From Anthostomella pinea (Eukaryota > Ascomycota > Sordariomycetes > Xylariales > Xylariaceae): a stretch of DNA of 64,000 nucleotides. The notes under the pieces are model-generated. The model did not search any database, was not told the origin of the DNA, and worked only from the letters and a program-made list of their open reading frames with translations. This document shows positions 1-10,583 of the stretch, in pieces (within the stretch, counting starts at the first letter, position 1; each line of letters starts with the position of its first letter). Position numbers and translations under genes: made by a program. The stretch lies in the NCBI GenBank assembly GCA_963556695.1, contig CAUWAG010000010.1, positions 4,030,001-4,094,000 on the forward strand, read 5' to 3'.

Positions 1-856
1 ATTCAATCGTATAATGTGAATCATGGCCATCCAGAATAAGGAGCCGTTTTGTCTCAATGGCCTTTGTTACTATGTGTTTTTTAAAATACTTTAGTTATTT
101 TAAGCTGATCTAATTATTTGAGTAGTTGCTGAAAGAAAGGATAATAGCTATATCTCCATGCAGTTCAGGTTGTTGATACCATTGGGCCATATGGAGCTGG
201 CCTTCCAGAACCAGAAAGGCTGGTATGTATTTTCTATCCGCAGAGATAGCTTTGATAGCAGTAGTAGATTCCCTATTCTCAGCTGTGTTGAAATAGTGGG
301 CTCTCTTTCATTTGGTGACAATGAGCTGGTTCTTCCCAATACCTATTTGAAAGCCAGTCTCGTCCATGTTCCAGATATCTTCGGGAGGGATACCCTCTGT
401 TTTGCATGTCTCTTGGAGCTTCTGAAAGTACTGAGCGACTCGCTCAACGTCTTCTGATGCCTCCCGGTCTGTGTGAAGCTGCTTTTGAAGCCACTAGTGA
501 TATCTATAAAGCTTGATAAAGCGACTGGTCCATTTTTGGCTAATAGTAGTTAGGCTGTCCCGTATAGCTGAAGACGCTCGCTCGCTCAGAATGTGATTTA
601 TAGCGTTAGTAATAAACTCAGCGCATACAGCAAGGTTAATACGATCAAGACGATTAATATAATGATATATTGCCACCTTTTTAGTAGGTATTAGCTTCGT
701 GTTTATTGCTGGTTGGCCTTTTCTTATTGGATGGCCTTTGAGGCGATTTTGAAGGCGATCGCGAGATATGCCAAATTTGCGGGCTACCGTGATGATTTTC
801 GAACTGGAATGAGTTCCAATATGCTGGACAGCTTCCTATAAGCGTGCTTCCATTTT
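1..856 (-). pseudogene. decayed Fot1/pogo-type DDE transposase (partial)
   Basis: This is the remnant of a cut-and-paste DNA transposon transposase read leftward and running off the window edge. Around 857-560 the minus strand encodes an N-terminal helix-turn-helix of the Pogo/psq type, with a stretch reading like RKFGISRDRLQNRLKG and then a proline/arginine-rich linker. Near 395-300 it encodes the typical Fot1/pogo block DIWNMDETGFQIGIG, which contains the first catalytic aspartate. An in-frame TGA follows that block around 318-316, and another stop (TAG) falls in the HTH region near 842. The reading ends at a TAA/TAG-rich AT tract before position 110. The piece is therefore inactive. No terminal inverted repeat is visible, because the 3' end lies outside the window and none was found just right of 856. 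The family assignment rests on these two motif blocks. Confidence 0.75.
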
Positions 857-3047
857 ACTGAATTAAATATGCGTTGAAGCTGTTGAAGACAAGTGTGATC
901 TAGAGGGAATGGTTGAAAAACTGGGTGTTTTGGTGTCCAGCACCAGCTTTAGCTGGGGAGCCCGAGCGAATCCTGAATAAAGTGGGGCGTGGCACGGGTA
1001 GTTATGGCAGGACACATGGCTACAACAAAACATGGTAGACAAGGTGGAGCGTGTTGCACACGAACTTTAATATTTGGCATATAATTGGGAGTGACTGACA
1101 ACTGTCTTGATGGTGCAACGATCATCCCGAACCCGATGACCACTTTGCGAGGGTGCTATACATAAGGGCACAGCCAAGGGGGTTTTCAGCGACTACCTGC
1201 GTCGGGCAATCCAACAACAACGACGTGTCGGCTTGAAAGAGAAGGACTACCTCCTATCCACGCTGACACAAGCAATGTTGATGGCAGTGTCACGTGATGC
1301 TGAGGACCCAGCTGCTCTGCCGGTGCTCTTTGATCTGTCCTCCTCTCCCGCCTATGAAGACTTCGATGCCTGCCGGTAACACAGCCTGGCCATTGCAAGT
1401 GTCCCATGCGTCGAATGCCTCGTTCCGGTTAGGGCTTCTATACGCCCGCACGAAGCAGGCTCGCCAATATATCTTCTGCCCACTTCCGATCAGCCATGCT
1501 GGCGTCCCCTGAGCGTTTTCGAAACAGACGGATTTGTCTAGATCTTCTATCTTGAAAGACTATGGGCAGTGAATTAGTAGGCAGTCGTTGGTCGACTTGC
1601 ACACGTACCACCGTTGGTAGGGGTGGCGGAGGCATGGGGGAATTTTCGAAGGAAGGTGTGCCCCCCTATGTAGCTGGGCCTGGCGGAGGAGGCGGTGCGT
1701 GCTCTGCTTCCAGAGGATGGAAAGGAGGGCAGCGGCGGCGTCTGGCTGGGCGATGCCGCTGATGAAGCGGGTGCTTGACTGGGTACCCTCGAGCCAGGTG
1801 TCTGTGCAGGCGCCGCTGGGCCTCGGGATGGGCCTCGGGATGGGCCTCGGGATGGTGCCTTGGACATGATGCTATGTATGTTGTTTTGTGCGATCGAGTG
1901 GGGTATTTCGGCCGCGGAATCGGACTTTGGGTTCGGTTTGATGTTGAGACCTTCGATAATACTCAGACTTGTTAGATTTACTCGCGATCCTGAGCTGGTA
2001 GCGATTCCGGGAGAAGATTTTGCCTGTTCAAATTTCTCTGTTCGAATGCAGACGGAGCCCATTTGATGGTGATGGCTGGTTTCGGAATAAAGCTCATACT
2101 CAAACAGGCTCGACCGGCTATAAGGCAGGAGTAAGCAGGATAAGGTCGAGCCTTGCAGTAGGGTGCCGATATTTTGCCGTATGTAACGTTAGGAGGTAGT
2201 CAGTAATCTGCCATGGCCCATGAAGTTGGCCAAGGCTTCAATCAATGAGCCTCGAGTGAGCGCCGGCAATGAAATTGAAAGAACCTTTCCATACATAACT
2301 GATGGCTACCTCATCAATCCTCTTAATCCCCTTTCAGCATTGCTCTGAACCACGTCAACGGCTGTCAGGTAATTACGCTCACGGGAGCATACAGATTAGA
2401 TCTTGTCTCACGTTGAACAGGCCCATCTGAGAAGATGCGGTGGATTTCAAACCAAAGCAGCGAGCCTTCCAAAGGCATCTATCCGCAGTGCCTTGTGTAC
2501 TCCGTGCCACGTGTTGCAGCTTACTATAACTCAAGCCAGAGCCTAGTCAGCAACCCGAAGATCGGCGGGCACATGACCTCTGCTACAGTTGATTGCCCCC
2601 TCTTGTCGGTACTTGGGAATACCACGAGGCAATAGACGGGAACAGAGCCTCACAGTACCTGCACCTTGAAGCACGGGTTTTTACACTGCGTCAAGCTGTG
2701 GAAAATGTCTCCACTGCCAAAAGGATGTATGACAATCAGCGATGTTCAACAAGTGCAAAGATCAGGGTCCCAATTGCGCGCAGTGCATACCTACAACCGG
2801 CTGACGCTTGCGCTTGCCCCAATGCCTACATCTGGACGGGTACAGAACTCCAGCATAATCCGAACTTGAAAATGAAATATATGTATTCGCTGTTGACCAA
2901 TATCCTACCTGGTATGTATGACGGTTAGGAACGCTGGGTATCAATAACTCCATCTAGAATGGCCTGCGCTGCCGGCAAAGCGACCATCTCTATGCAACCA
3001 CCCCCCTCTATTCCAGGATGAAGTCTGCCACCGGAGCTTGAAAAGCG
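857..3047. other. gene-poor interval, one doubtful reading frame
   Basis: No recognisable gene lies here. A 162-codon ATG-initiated frame on the minus strand (2062-1574) is rich in Ser, Pro, Ala and Arg. It contains an SRGP repeat caused by a 12-bp tandem repeat at about 1818-1854. It has no recognisable domain and could be a disordered hypothetical protein or chance. Short frames at 2435-2930 on the plus strand look random. Confidence 0.4.
1818..1854. repeat. 12-bp tandem repeat, about 3 copies
   Basis: The unit gggcctcgggat is repeated three times in a row. Read on the minus strand it encodes a run of Ser-Arg-Gly-Pro units. Confidence 0.85.
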
Positions 3048-3958
3048 CTAATCCAACCTCCTATCATCCTCACCCCTCTCAAGAAGCGCCTCCCTCTCTC
3101 CGCTCTTAGCCGAGCCATTGTCTCGGTAGAGGATATAATGCTGTGTCATGAAGATCAAGTCGTAGATCATGCTCACGTTCCCCAGCACGAACTTGACCGG
3201 GTTGCCCATCACGCCGGACCAGCCTCCGCCCTGCAGGTAGGAGTCTATCCCCAGCTGGGCGATGCTCAACACGCCTCCGGTAAAGTCGAGCAGGATCTGC
3301 GAGATGCTCCATCCCTTGGTGCTACGGTTCCGGATGTTGAACAGCAGCTGCGGTGCGTACTTGACGACGGTCACGACCAGCTTCACGAAGGATATCGCGT
3401 ATACGACGTCCAGCCACGCCCAGGCGGTCTTCGGATCGGCGTCGGCTGGCACCGAGGCCACGATGAAGACGATGATGGCTACGCCGAGCATGCAGCCGCT
3501 AGCCACGCCCGTCATCAGCCGCGACGGCTTCCTGCCTGTCGCCCGGTCGACGCCCCATAGTGAGGGTATGAAGTATTGAGTATTCAGTATCGCCGTCAGA
3601 ACCACGGCGTGCGCGGCAAAGGCGATATCGTTGAACGCGACGGTCGGGGTATGGTTGTCGTTACGGAGGGCATACTGATGTCGGATGACGGGCGACCAGT
3701 AAAACGCCGAGGTGTATACAAGGTAGGCGACAAAGCCTACAGTACCTAGTCAGCGGTCTTTCTCGGCCATGCAGAAACATGCGACGTCTCCCGGTATTGG
3801 CAAAACGAACCTAGCACGTTGACGAAAGGAAAGTCCACCGTGGTTCCGGCCGTCGACTTCTTCCGGAAGTTCAGGATTGCTTGTGGATAGAACGACAGTG
3901 ACCAGCAGATCGTATAGACCCAGCCGAACAGGGCCGAGAGGAACTGGAGGAAGTCCAT
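3048..3958 (-). CDS. cystinosin-like PQ-loop lysosomal/vacuolar transporter
   Basis: The gene encodes a 281-aa membrane protein of the cystinosin/Ers1 family, proton-coupled exporters of cystine from the vacuole or lysosome. Exon 1 is 3958-3811 and exon 2 is 3745-3048; the 65-bp intron has donor GTTCGT and acceptor CTAG. Joining them gives an uninterrupted frame across ...FVNVLG/TVGFVAYL.... The first PQ-loop lies near the N terminus (WSLSFYPQAILNFRKKST) and the second in the C-terminal half (VVKYAPQLLFNIRNRSTKGWS), with about seven hydrophobic segments, as expected for the family. The downstream motif LLDFTGGVLSIAQLGIDS is also typical of cystinosins. The ATG at 3958 is followed at once by the first membrane segment. 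Transport activity is inferred from family membership only. Confidence 0.9.
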
Positions 3959-5269
3959 GGTGATGGATGCTGGCGGGAAACGACTTCGGTGTCTTCGGGG
4001 GATGCTTGGTATCGGGTACTACATGTACCGAGTTGGTGTTCCAAGTCGGTTGCTACAAACCATTGAGCTCTTACTTAGGCGGCATTGTGGTAATTAAAAG
4101 CATGTATTATTGGATGAGATGCTACCGCGCGTCCATTAATTGGCTTCGTGCGTGTCGTATTGTGTTGTAATGTTGTAACTTGTACGACGTTGACGGGAGT
4201 TGAACTTGCGGCCGAAGACCGATGACGGGATCACCACCCCACTGTCGGAATAGAGGCTAACCTCGGGTGTGGCGCAGTTCCATCAGTTGTGGCGCGCTTC
4301 CTAGTTCAACCGCATGCGAGGGATGTCTCCTTTTCCAGTATTGTCTCGATTGCCGTGCTTACAATCTACAGGTCTTGTATATTTCATCGGGTAGGCGAAC
4401 TTTAGGCCTGAGTATGTCACGAAGAGAAGAAACGCATCTATGATACTCCTCCGCATCCTTCACGTGGGGAACTTGGTCGCCGCTGTCGTCAAAATGTATG
4501 GGAGATGGAATGAGACTGGCATGTGTCTCATTTCCCCGGATGGTACTCACCAGTTGACGTGGATGTTCCACTGAGGGTAGTATGCTCACATATTTGCCTT
4601 GCCAGCGGGCTCACAAGGCTCATCATATATAAGTTGCCGGGTGCCTAAGGTGGCTGATTTTCCGTTGATGTTCTTCCGCGGTTGTTCTTCCGCTGCTGTT
4701 CTTCCGCGGTTGTTCTTCCGCTTCAAGTCTTGGAGTCATCTTAAAAACAGTGATCATGACGGTTCCCAGGGGATATTCTGGTTTGGTAGTCGGTAGAAAC
4801 GTACCGCAAGTTTGAGCTATCAACATCCTGTTCCGACGATCCCATGATGTCTCTACCCAAGTACATATACCATACCAGTGTATGATGTATCTTCAGGCTG
4901 TTCCGGGTGAGATGGAGAGTCCGTTTGCTCATATTAACGTATAGCATGGGAAGCTTTCCCGGTTCCGAATAAACAGCTACCTGCCAGCTCTCCCAAGCTC
5001 TTTCGGATGAATCTAAGCTCGACACTTCGAGGGCCCCAAAGGCGAGGCCGACAGCAGCCAGCTCAAGCCCAATGACCTCCAGCGTATGAATCAGTGCCTT
5101 CACTTACCGGAATGAATTAAGATATCCGTCCTCAGGTGCCAAGGTGAAGACATACTACACCGCCCAACGGCGTAATGGGCACCTCTGTTCATGAGAAAGA
5201 GACAGAAGTAATGGGTACGGCGAATTCAACAGCATTGTCCCAATATGGCTGGCTCGGAGATCGGTCCAC
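3959..5269 (-). other. gene-poor interval with coding-like debris on the minus strand
   Basis: Two minus-strand stretches look like former coding sequence but match nothing I recognise. One is 5103-4741 (about 120 codons, no ATG at its open start, ending in a TAA). The other is 4589-4359 (about 76 codons, containing EEYHRCVSSLRDILRPKV). Between them lies a short imperfect repeat around 4660-4725 built on gttcttccgcggtt. A GTAAGT on the minus strand sits just upstream of 5103. I treat the whole as decayed sequence. Confidence 0.35.
4666..4722. repeat. imperfect short tandem repeat
   Basis: The sequence gttcttccgc(g/t)g(t/c)t recurs about four times in a row, alternating between two variants. 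Confidence 0.7.
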
Positions 5270-6945
5270 GTGGTCACGGTGTACCACGAGACTGTAGCTG
5301 ACAGTCATCGAAGATCCCTTTATCTCATCACTCCAAATGTCCGGCCGCAGGACGACGACATTCCGATCCTGCTCACGGTCATCCTAGGTATTCAGCATGC
5401 GCTCTGCATGATCGGGTCGAGCGACTCGCCTCCGCTGGCCATCGCTGCTGGCGCTTCCTACCTCGACTCGACAACCACCCAGTATACGGTATATGCGGCG
5501 TTCATCGTGACCGATTCGGCATTACGACCGTACTGCAAGTAACGAGGGTCCACCTGACCAAGGCGTCATTCTTCTTCAGAACCGCGCTTCTCTCAGTCGG
5601 CGGCCCAACGTTCGACATATTGCCCATCGCGTTTAATTACACGAGCATGTGATATGCAAATGGCTCTTGCCCAACGGTCGAAGACGGTACGCCTTTGCCT
5701 TGACTTGATGCTCGGGGTGCTGTCCTTGGCTCGATCCTGTGCACCGAGTGGGCGCAGATTGCGATGAGTTTCGTGCCACCAAAGACACTGAACATGATCT
5801 TCCCAAAGTTGTGACAGGCAGCTTGTGGTTGCTCGTTGGACTCTACCTTGTTGGCAACGGCAAGCAGGATTAGGGAGGAAGCAGCAACTGCCATGGTGAC
5901 GAGGCGTTCTCTGTCCTGTGTCCCGACATCTCAGCTCCAAGGCCTTTGTCTCCGTAAGGAGAACGGACGTCATCGGAGATCCAAGGATGGTGTTGGCTAA
6001 CTTGTCTGATTAGGAACGACCCGAAGCTCATTGGGCCGGCTTCAGCGTATTGTCTCATTATTTCCGTGGAGCAATTCGGCTCGTCGTTCATGAAATCCGA
6101 ATCCGTGATCATCAGGCTCTTCGTCGGATGTCTCCTTTCCGGCTTAACCGAATACCGGTCCTCTCCAGTATTCAAGCGGCACCAGCAGCAACATTCGTGT
6201 GGGGGCACATATTCCACCTCTCGGTCGATGGTGCACTGAATCTCTTATCCCTCTTCTCATCATGTTTATATGTGAGCCGTGTCCTGCATATCAGATATTC
6301 TCGCGACAGCTGAAATCAGTGGTGTGGACATCGAGCCCATCGAGTTCAGTTCGTGCGTCCAAGGAAGTAAAGTCTGTTACGGAATCGGGAGCCTCTCAAG
6401 CTCTTTGGGTACGGGGCCGCCCATGGTAAGCCAGGCTACCAACAACGGAGTGACTGTCATCACTGGCTGCGAATCGCGTAGAGCTAGGTGGTGGGCGTTA
6501 GCCTTTCTGATCCTGATGGGCATATTCGGCAAGTTCGGTGCCGTGCTTGGGTCTATGCCACCCCTCTGTGCTGGGAGTCATGCAGGCTTTCCTCTACGCA
6601 ACCATCGTCGTTGCCAGATTACGATTGCCTGGCCTCGTAAGATACACACGAACGCAACCGGTTCACTCTGCCTGTGGCTCTGGGCGTCGGTTTCCTCGAT
6701 GTTGTACAACCAGACTGGTTTGGCCAGATGCTGACCTACTCGGAAGAGACTGTGGCGTTTGCCGGCTTTGAGTAGGGCATCAACGTGATCGTCCAGACTC
6801 CGTACATCAGGCGGCAGTCGGGGTTTTTGAATCTGGTTTGCCGAAGGATGCCAGGCAGAGGGATGGCATATCACGAGATCAGAACGGCCATCCGGTTTGG
6901 ACAAAGGGGAATAGCGTAGGTCAAGTACAAGTACTACAGCCATGT
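5270..6945 (+). pseudogene. broken uric acid/xanthine permease (UapA/UapC type, NAT/NCS2 family)
   Basis: The remains of a purine permease gene are spread over three frames. The block DDDIPILLTVILGIQHALCM at about 5350-5415 matches the start of the first membrane segment of nucleobase-ascorbate transporters, including the conserved QH. Around 5770-5865 the text reads like MSFVPPKTLNMIFPKVVTGS with changes, as in TM4-5 of Uap proteins. Around 6290-6640 it reads DILATAEISGVDIEP, then LGTGPPM, then NNGVTVITG, then a segment like LILMGIFGKFGAVLGSMPP. The NAT signature (Q/E/P-N-x-G-x4-T) survives only as T-N-N-G-V-T-V-I-T-G, so the functionally key first residue has changed. Later debris at 6640-6930 includes FAGFE, a stop, then INVIVQTPYI. 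Stops and frameshifts occur throughout (for example stops at 5540, 5876, 5950 and 6238), so no functional product is possible. Confidence 0.8.
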
Positions 6946-7507
6946 TTGACGTCTTGTATCAGCAATTGTTAGACGTAATCAGAGGTATGAGTGTTTTGCA
7001 AAAGCGGATTTGCAAGGCCCGCCTACCAATCTGAGAGCATTGGAAGGCATGATAACTCAAGGCGCATCTGGGCACACTTATTATTGATGTGAGGTGGGAA
7101 AGGTTTCAATAATAGGGAGGACAACATATCTCGGTTGAGGCTGCTGCCGGGAATCTTCCGCACCTGCCGGGTTGGACGCGTTGCTCGCCTTATTAACCTA
7201 AGTGGTCTGTGCTTACACGCGTTGGTCCCACTTCAAAGTTATCGGTAACTTTCACTGCAGGTGCAGCACAGCACAGTAGCTCCTGCCGCAGCTACTTACT
7301 GATCAGAGCTGGCCTTCCTTGCCGTGAACATAGCAAAACCTCGACACCACGACCCTCCTCCGCCTGATTTTCCCCCAAAACATCCCATTTCATCAACCGC
7401 CGATTTTTTCTCATTTTCCCTTCCACCCAAACCACCCCAAACCGTCCCAATTGACATCCTCCCATCACCCTCTCTCCCCGCGTAAGCAACCACACACACG
7501 TCAAACA
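6946..7507. promoter_or_regulatory. upstream region of the AT-hook gene
   Basis: No coding sequence is seen. The 150 bp before the ATG at 7508 are rich in C and T with CCAAACC/CCATCACC-like tracts, typical of a fungal 5' untranslated region and core promoter. Confidence 0.4.
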
Positions 7508-8255
7508 ATGGCACCCACCAGACCCGCGCGCGGAGCTGCGAAGGAGAACGGCACACCCGCGAAGGGCGCCGCCGCCGCCGACTCGTCCGACCCGCCCGTC
7601 AAGCGCGGACGCGGCCGTCCCCCGAAGAACGGCGTGTCTGCCATACCCAAGAAGGAGTACGTGCCCACGGGCAAGCCTCGCGGTCGCCCGAAGGGAAGCG
7701 GCGTGAAGAAGGCCACCAAGGCCAAGGCCGCTGCTACTGCTGCTGCATCGACGCGTGCCGGCGGCCGCGGTCGCGGCAGACCCAGCAACGCATCCCTTGC
7801 CGCTTCTGCCACCCCGAAGAAGGCGACGCCCAAGGCTGCGGCTGCGGCCAAGTCGTCGGCCACCAAGGCCAAGAAGGGCGGTCCCGGACGCAAGCGCAAG
7901 AGCGATGTGGTCGACGAGCCTGAGGAGGAGGAGGACGCCGAGGAAGAGGTCGAGCAGCCCGTGGATGACGCAGATGGTAAGTCGCGCCTTCTCACTCTTC
8001 TGTCGTCGCGAACGACGCGTAATAAGCATATTTCACTGACCGCGTCTTCTCGCGTCACAGACAGCGCTGGCGATGTCGATCTCGGAATGAACGATGATGC
8101 AGAAGAAGATGACGAAGATCTCATCCGGGGCGATCTGCTCGACGCTCCTGAGGTAGTACTCCCTCCCCATGCTATACATCGAGGCTCCGGCCACACTTTC
8201 TCTGCTCAATAACGCAAACAACATGCTGACCGAGGCGTCCGCACAGGACGATTAG
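7508..8255 (+). CDS. small AT-hook DNA-binding protein
   Basis: The gene encodes a 189-aa very basic N-terminal/acidic C-terminal protein. Exons are 7508-7976, 8061-8152 and 8247-8255; the introns (84 and 94 bp) have GTAAGT/CACAG and GTAGTA/GCACAG ends and branch-like CTGAC sequences. Three AT-hooks are visible: KRGRGRPPK (residues 32-40), GKPRGRPKG (55-63) and GGRGRGRPS (85-93). They sit among Ala/Lys-rich linkers like those of HMG-I/Y proteins. The last part is Glu/Asp-rich (EEEEDAEEEVEQP and later EEDDEDL). AT-hooks bind the minor groove of AT-rich DNA, so a chromatin or transcription role is likely, but no more exact function can be read. Intron 1 is a multiple of three and free of in-frame stops, so its retention would insert 28 residues. 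If the last intron is retained, the end of the protein changes instead. Confidence 0.75.
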
Positions 8256-8608
8256 AACCGTGACCCGCCGGCCTACGCATCTGGGCTCCTGGCTAGTGCC
8301 TTCAGGAGAATCAGTGCCATGCAGGGACGGAGATGATCTCACGCTATACGAGCCTTGGAGCACACCTGCTTCTGGAACGAAAACGTCTTCAATGCGAGCT
8401 TCGCAATGGGAAGACGCCTATGGTAATGGGGACCGGGATGATGGAGAGTTGGTGGCGTTTCGTAAGAGGGAGGACAAATGTATGTGTATAACTGAGCACA
8501 ACTTGTTCAGGCTCTTGTGATTTATGGTCAATTCTAGGTTCTTTGCTTGTTTCGAGCATGCTATCCTCTCTCACACTGCCCGTGATTCAGCGTCTGATTC
8601 TGATTGCC

Positions 8609-8666
8609 AGTTGCTGCTGAATATCAGCTCTGATTCTGGTTGCACAGTTGCTGCTGAATATCAGCT
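8609..8666. repeat. 21-bp direct repeat, two copies
   Basis: The sequence agttgctgctgaatatcagct occurs at 8609-8629 and again at 8646-8666, with the partly repeated ctgattctg/ctgattgc context between and before the copies, suggesting a local 37-bp tandem duplication. Confidence 0.85.
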
Positions 8667-8809
8667 TACGACCCAATCTGGTAATCGTACACAATACTAT
8701 TACACCTGGACGCCCCACAGCGCGTTCAAGTGGCGTCTTGCGTCTTCCTCCCAAGGCGCGGGCTCTCCAGCTCTGCGTATCGGGCCCATGCCAAGCTTTC
8801 GCGTGCGTC

Positions 8810-8855
8810 CTACTAGAGGATCCTCGAGAAGGGGTAGGCCCTGATCCTCTAGTAG
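8810..8855. repeat. perfect 13-bp inverted repeat, 20-nt loop
   Basis: The left arm ctactagaggatc (8810-8822) is exactly complementary to the right arm gatcctctagtag (8843-8855). It lies 80 bp beyond the stop codon of the minus-strand Hnt3-like gene, so it could form a hairpin in that mRNA's 3' untranslated region. Confidence 0.85.
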
Positions 8856-8934
8856 TATTTCCCAATAGGTACGTACCTCTTATCATACACGCATGCAATC
8901 TTGTCACTGTCATGCTCGCCTGGTCCATCACGCT

Positions 8935-9938
8935 TCATTCCCTCTTCCATTCCTCAAACTCCTCGTCCAGGTGGTCCTTGAGCTGCTTGAACTTATTCCC
9001 AAAGTTCTTCCCGCAACGCCAACACTGCAAGTCCCTTTTGGTATACCCCGCGCGTCCCGGATGCCTCCTCGGGTCGTCGTCCGCCAGTGGGAAGTCGGCC
9101 ACGTCGATCAGGAACGGCGTGTTGAACGACAGGTAGTGCTTCCTGTGGCGCATGCAGTCCGAGAACATGTCGGGCGCCAGGACGTGCACGTGCAGGTCGT
9201 TCATGGACGGGTGCGCGTGCACGCCGACCAGCAGCTCGGCCTCCCAGTCGCGGCCCCTGGGCAGCTCGCTCCCGGCGGGCCACTCCACCTCCTCGTTTAA
9301 CACCGCCTCGCGCAGCCGGTCCTGCTTGCTGTACCGCCCGTACCGCCGCTGCAGCTCCTTGGCGACGAGCCGCTTCAACCGCGCCGTCTCTTCTTGTACT
9401 GTTGTTAGGAACGTGGCGTCCGAGAGCGCGTCGAACGGGTGCAGACGGCTGAGGGTTGGGTGGCGCGGTAGTAGAAGCGTGTGTACCGTCGACTTCGGGT
9501 ATTGGTCGTTGATCGCTACGAAGTCGTCGTTGTGGTAGATGACGCGCGAAGACGGGAACGATGTCGGGTCGTGCGTGTAGGCGCCGAGGCCGTCGCGGTT
9601 CTTGAATGTGCGCGTTAGGGTCGAGCGGCGGGAGGCTAGTGTCGAGGGCTGCTCGTCTTCGGAGGTCGTCGCGGTGGTCTTCTTCGGCTTCGGTGCCATG
9701 AGCTCTGCGACTTGGGTTCGTATCAGCCTGCTATCTAGACATCTTCCTAGGTATCTGTCTGTCTGGGTGAACAAAGGCAGATAGGAACCATGTGTTTCAA
9801 ACTGGTTGGTAGCTGCTCACATGCGTTGCGCTTCGTCCCTTGGCTTACCCCGGCCGCAGTCGCTGCTGGGGCGGGCGCGGTGCCGGTGATTTCCTCCTTT
9901 GTGATTGCATCTTCGCCGTCTGAGTCTGTCGCTGGCAT
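8935..9938 (-). CDS. HNT3: aprataxin-like DNA 5'-adenylate hydrolase
   Basis: The gene encodes a 297-aa homologue of yeast Hnt3/human aprataxin, which removes AMP from abortive DNA ligation 5' ends in single-strand break repair. Exon 1 is 9938-9821 and exon 2 is 9710-8935. The 110-bp intron uses GTGAGC and a CCAAG acceptor, which restores the continuous reading KRNA/FAELMAPK; the nearer CGCAG would create a stop at the junction. The HIT domain covers the centre, with LLPRHPTLSRLH and the catalytic motif SMNDLHVHVLAPD. The C terminus is the C2HE zinc finger typical of fungal Hnt3: LQCWRCGK, followed by H in QLKDHLDEE and a terminal Glu-rich helix. Translation could also start at the internal ATG at 9701, but the first exon extends a conserved-looking block. 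It diverges from the helicase gene. Confidence 0.9.
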
Positions 9939-10583
9939 TGCGTCTGATAGGTAGGTGGTCTTTCCCGGTCGGTTTCCAGAGACAGGTGGTCAGGTAGGTA
10001 GTCACTTTGTCGCGAGCTCGTAGGTAGGTATAGAGAACTATGAATAGTAACAAAGCAACCTCGAAGTTCCTCCCATTTCAACGCCCGGTTTTTACATACC
10101 AAGCAGCAGTAAGAGGGGGCTATCCAGCAGAAGGAGATGGCGCTCGCTGTATCATACGTGACTTTATTTCGTCATGAACAGATCAATGGTCAAGTACGAT
10201 TAATTGACGGAGCTACCCCGCGGAGGGAACAATCGCGTTGATAGTGGGGAAGGCAGCTTCATTCAATGCAAATGACATTCACGGCAACGGTACAGTGTGG
10301 CGCATGACTAGTTAGTACTGTGAGTCAGGACCATTATTAACGTTACTAAATAGAACATCGACGGTTTATGAATAGAGTTTGCACTGTGCCAGCACTTGAT
10401 ACCGGGTATTCCCCGGGCCAGCCTAACTTATCGCTCGAGAGTTCGACTTGCGAATCTCACCTTTCCATTTACTGCATCCCTGACCCATGAGTTCATGACC
10501 CTTTCTCTTCAACCAAGTTCCCTAGCAACCGTGAATCTGGAAGGGAAACCCCATACACCCCCAGAATCCACCCATGGATCACT
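9939..10583. promoter_or_regulatory. shared divergent promoter region (Hnt3-like / DEAH helicase)
   Basis: This 645-bp interval between two divergent starts contains no gene. Several taggtaggt tracts lie at about 9950-10030, upstream of the minus-strand gene. Confidence 0.5.

Larger units (their letters stand above)
8256..8934. other. convergent 3' intergenic region
   Basis: This lies between the ends of the AT-hook gene and the Hnt3-like gene. It contains a 21-bp direct repeat at 8609-8629 and 8646-8666 and a perfect 13-bp inverted repeat (listed separately). No gene is seen. Confidence 0.6.

Noticed and set aside
3138..3560. 140-codon plus-strand frame over the cystinosin-like gene
   Set aside because: Antisense shadow; the minus strand encodes clear PQ-loop motifs.
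7501..8196. 231-codon minus-strand frame over the AT-hook gene
   Set aside because: Mirror of a GC-rich coding sequence; composition is Ala/Ser/Arg low complexity with no motif.
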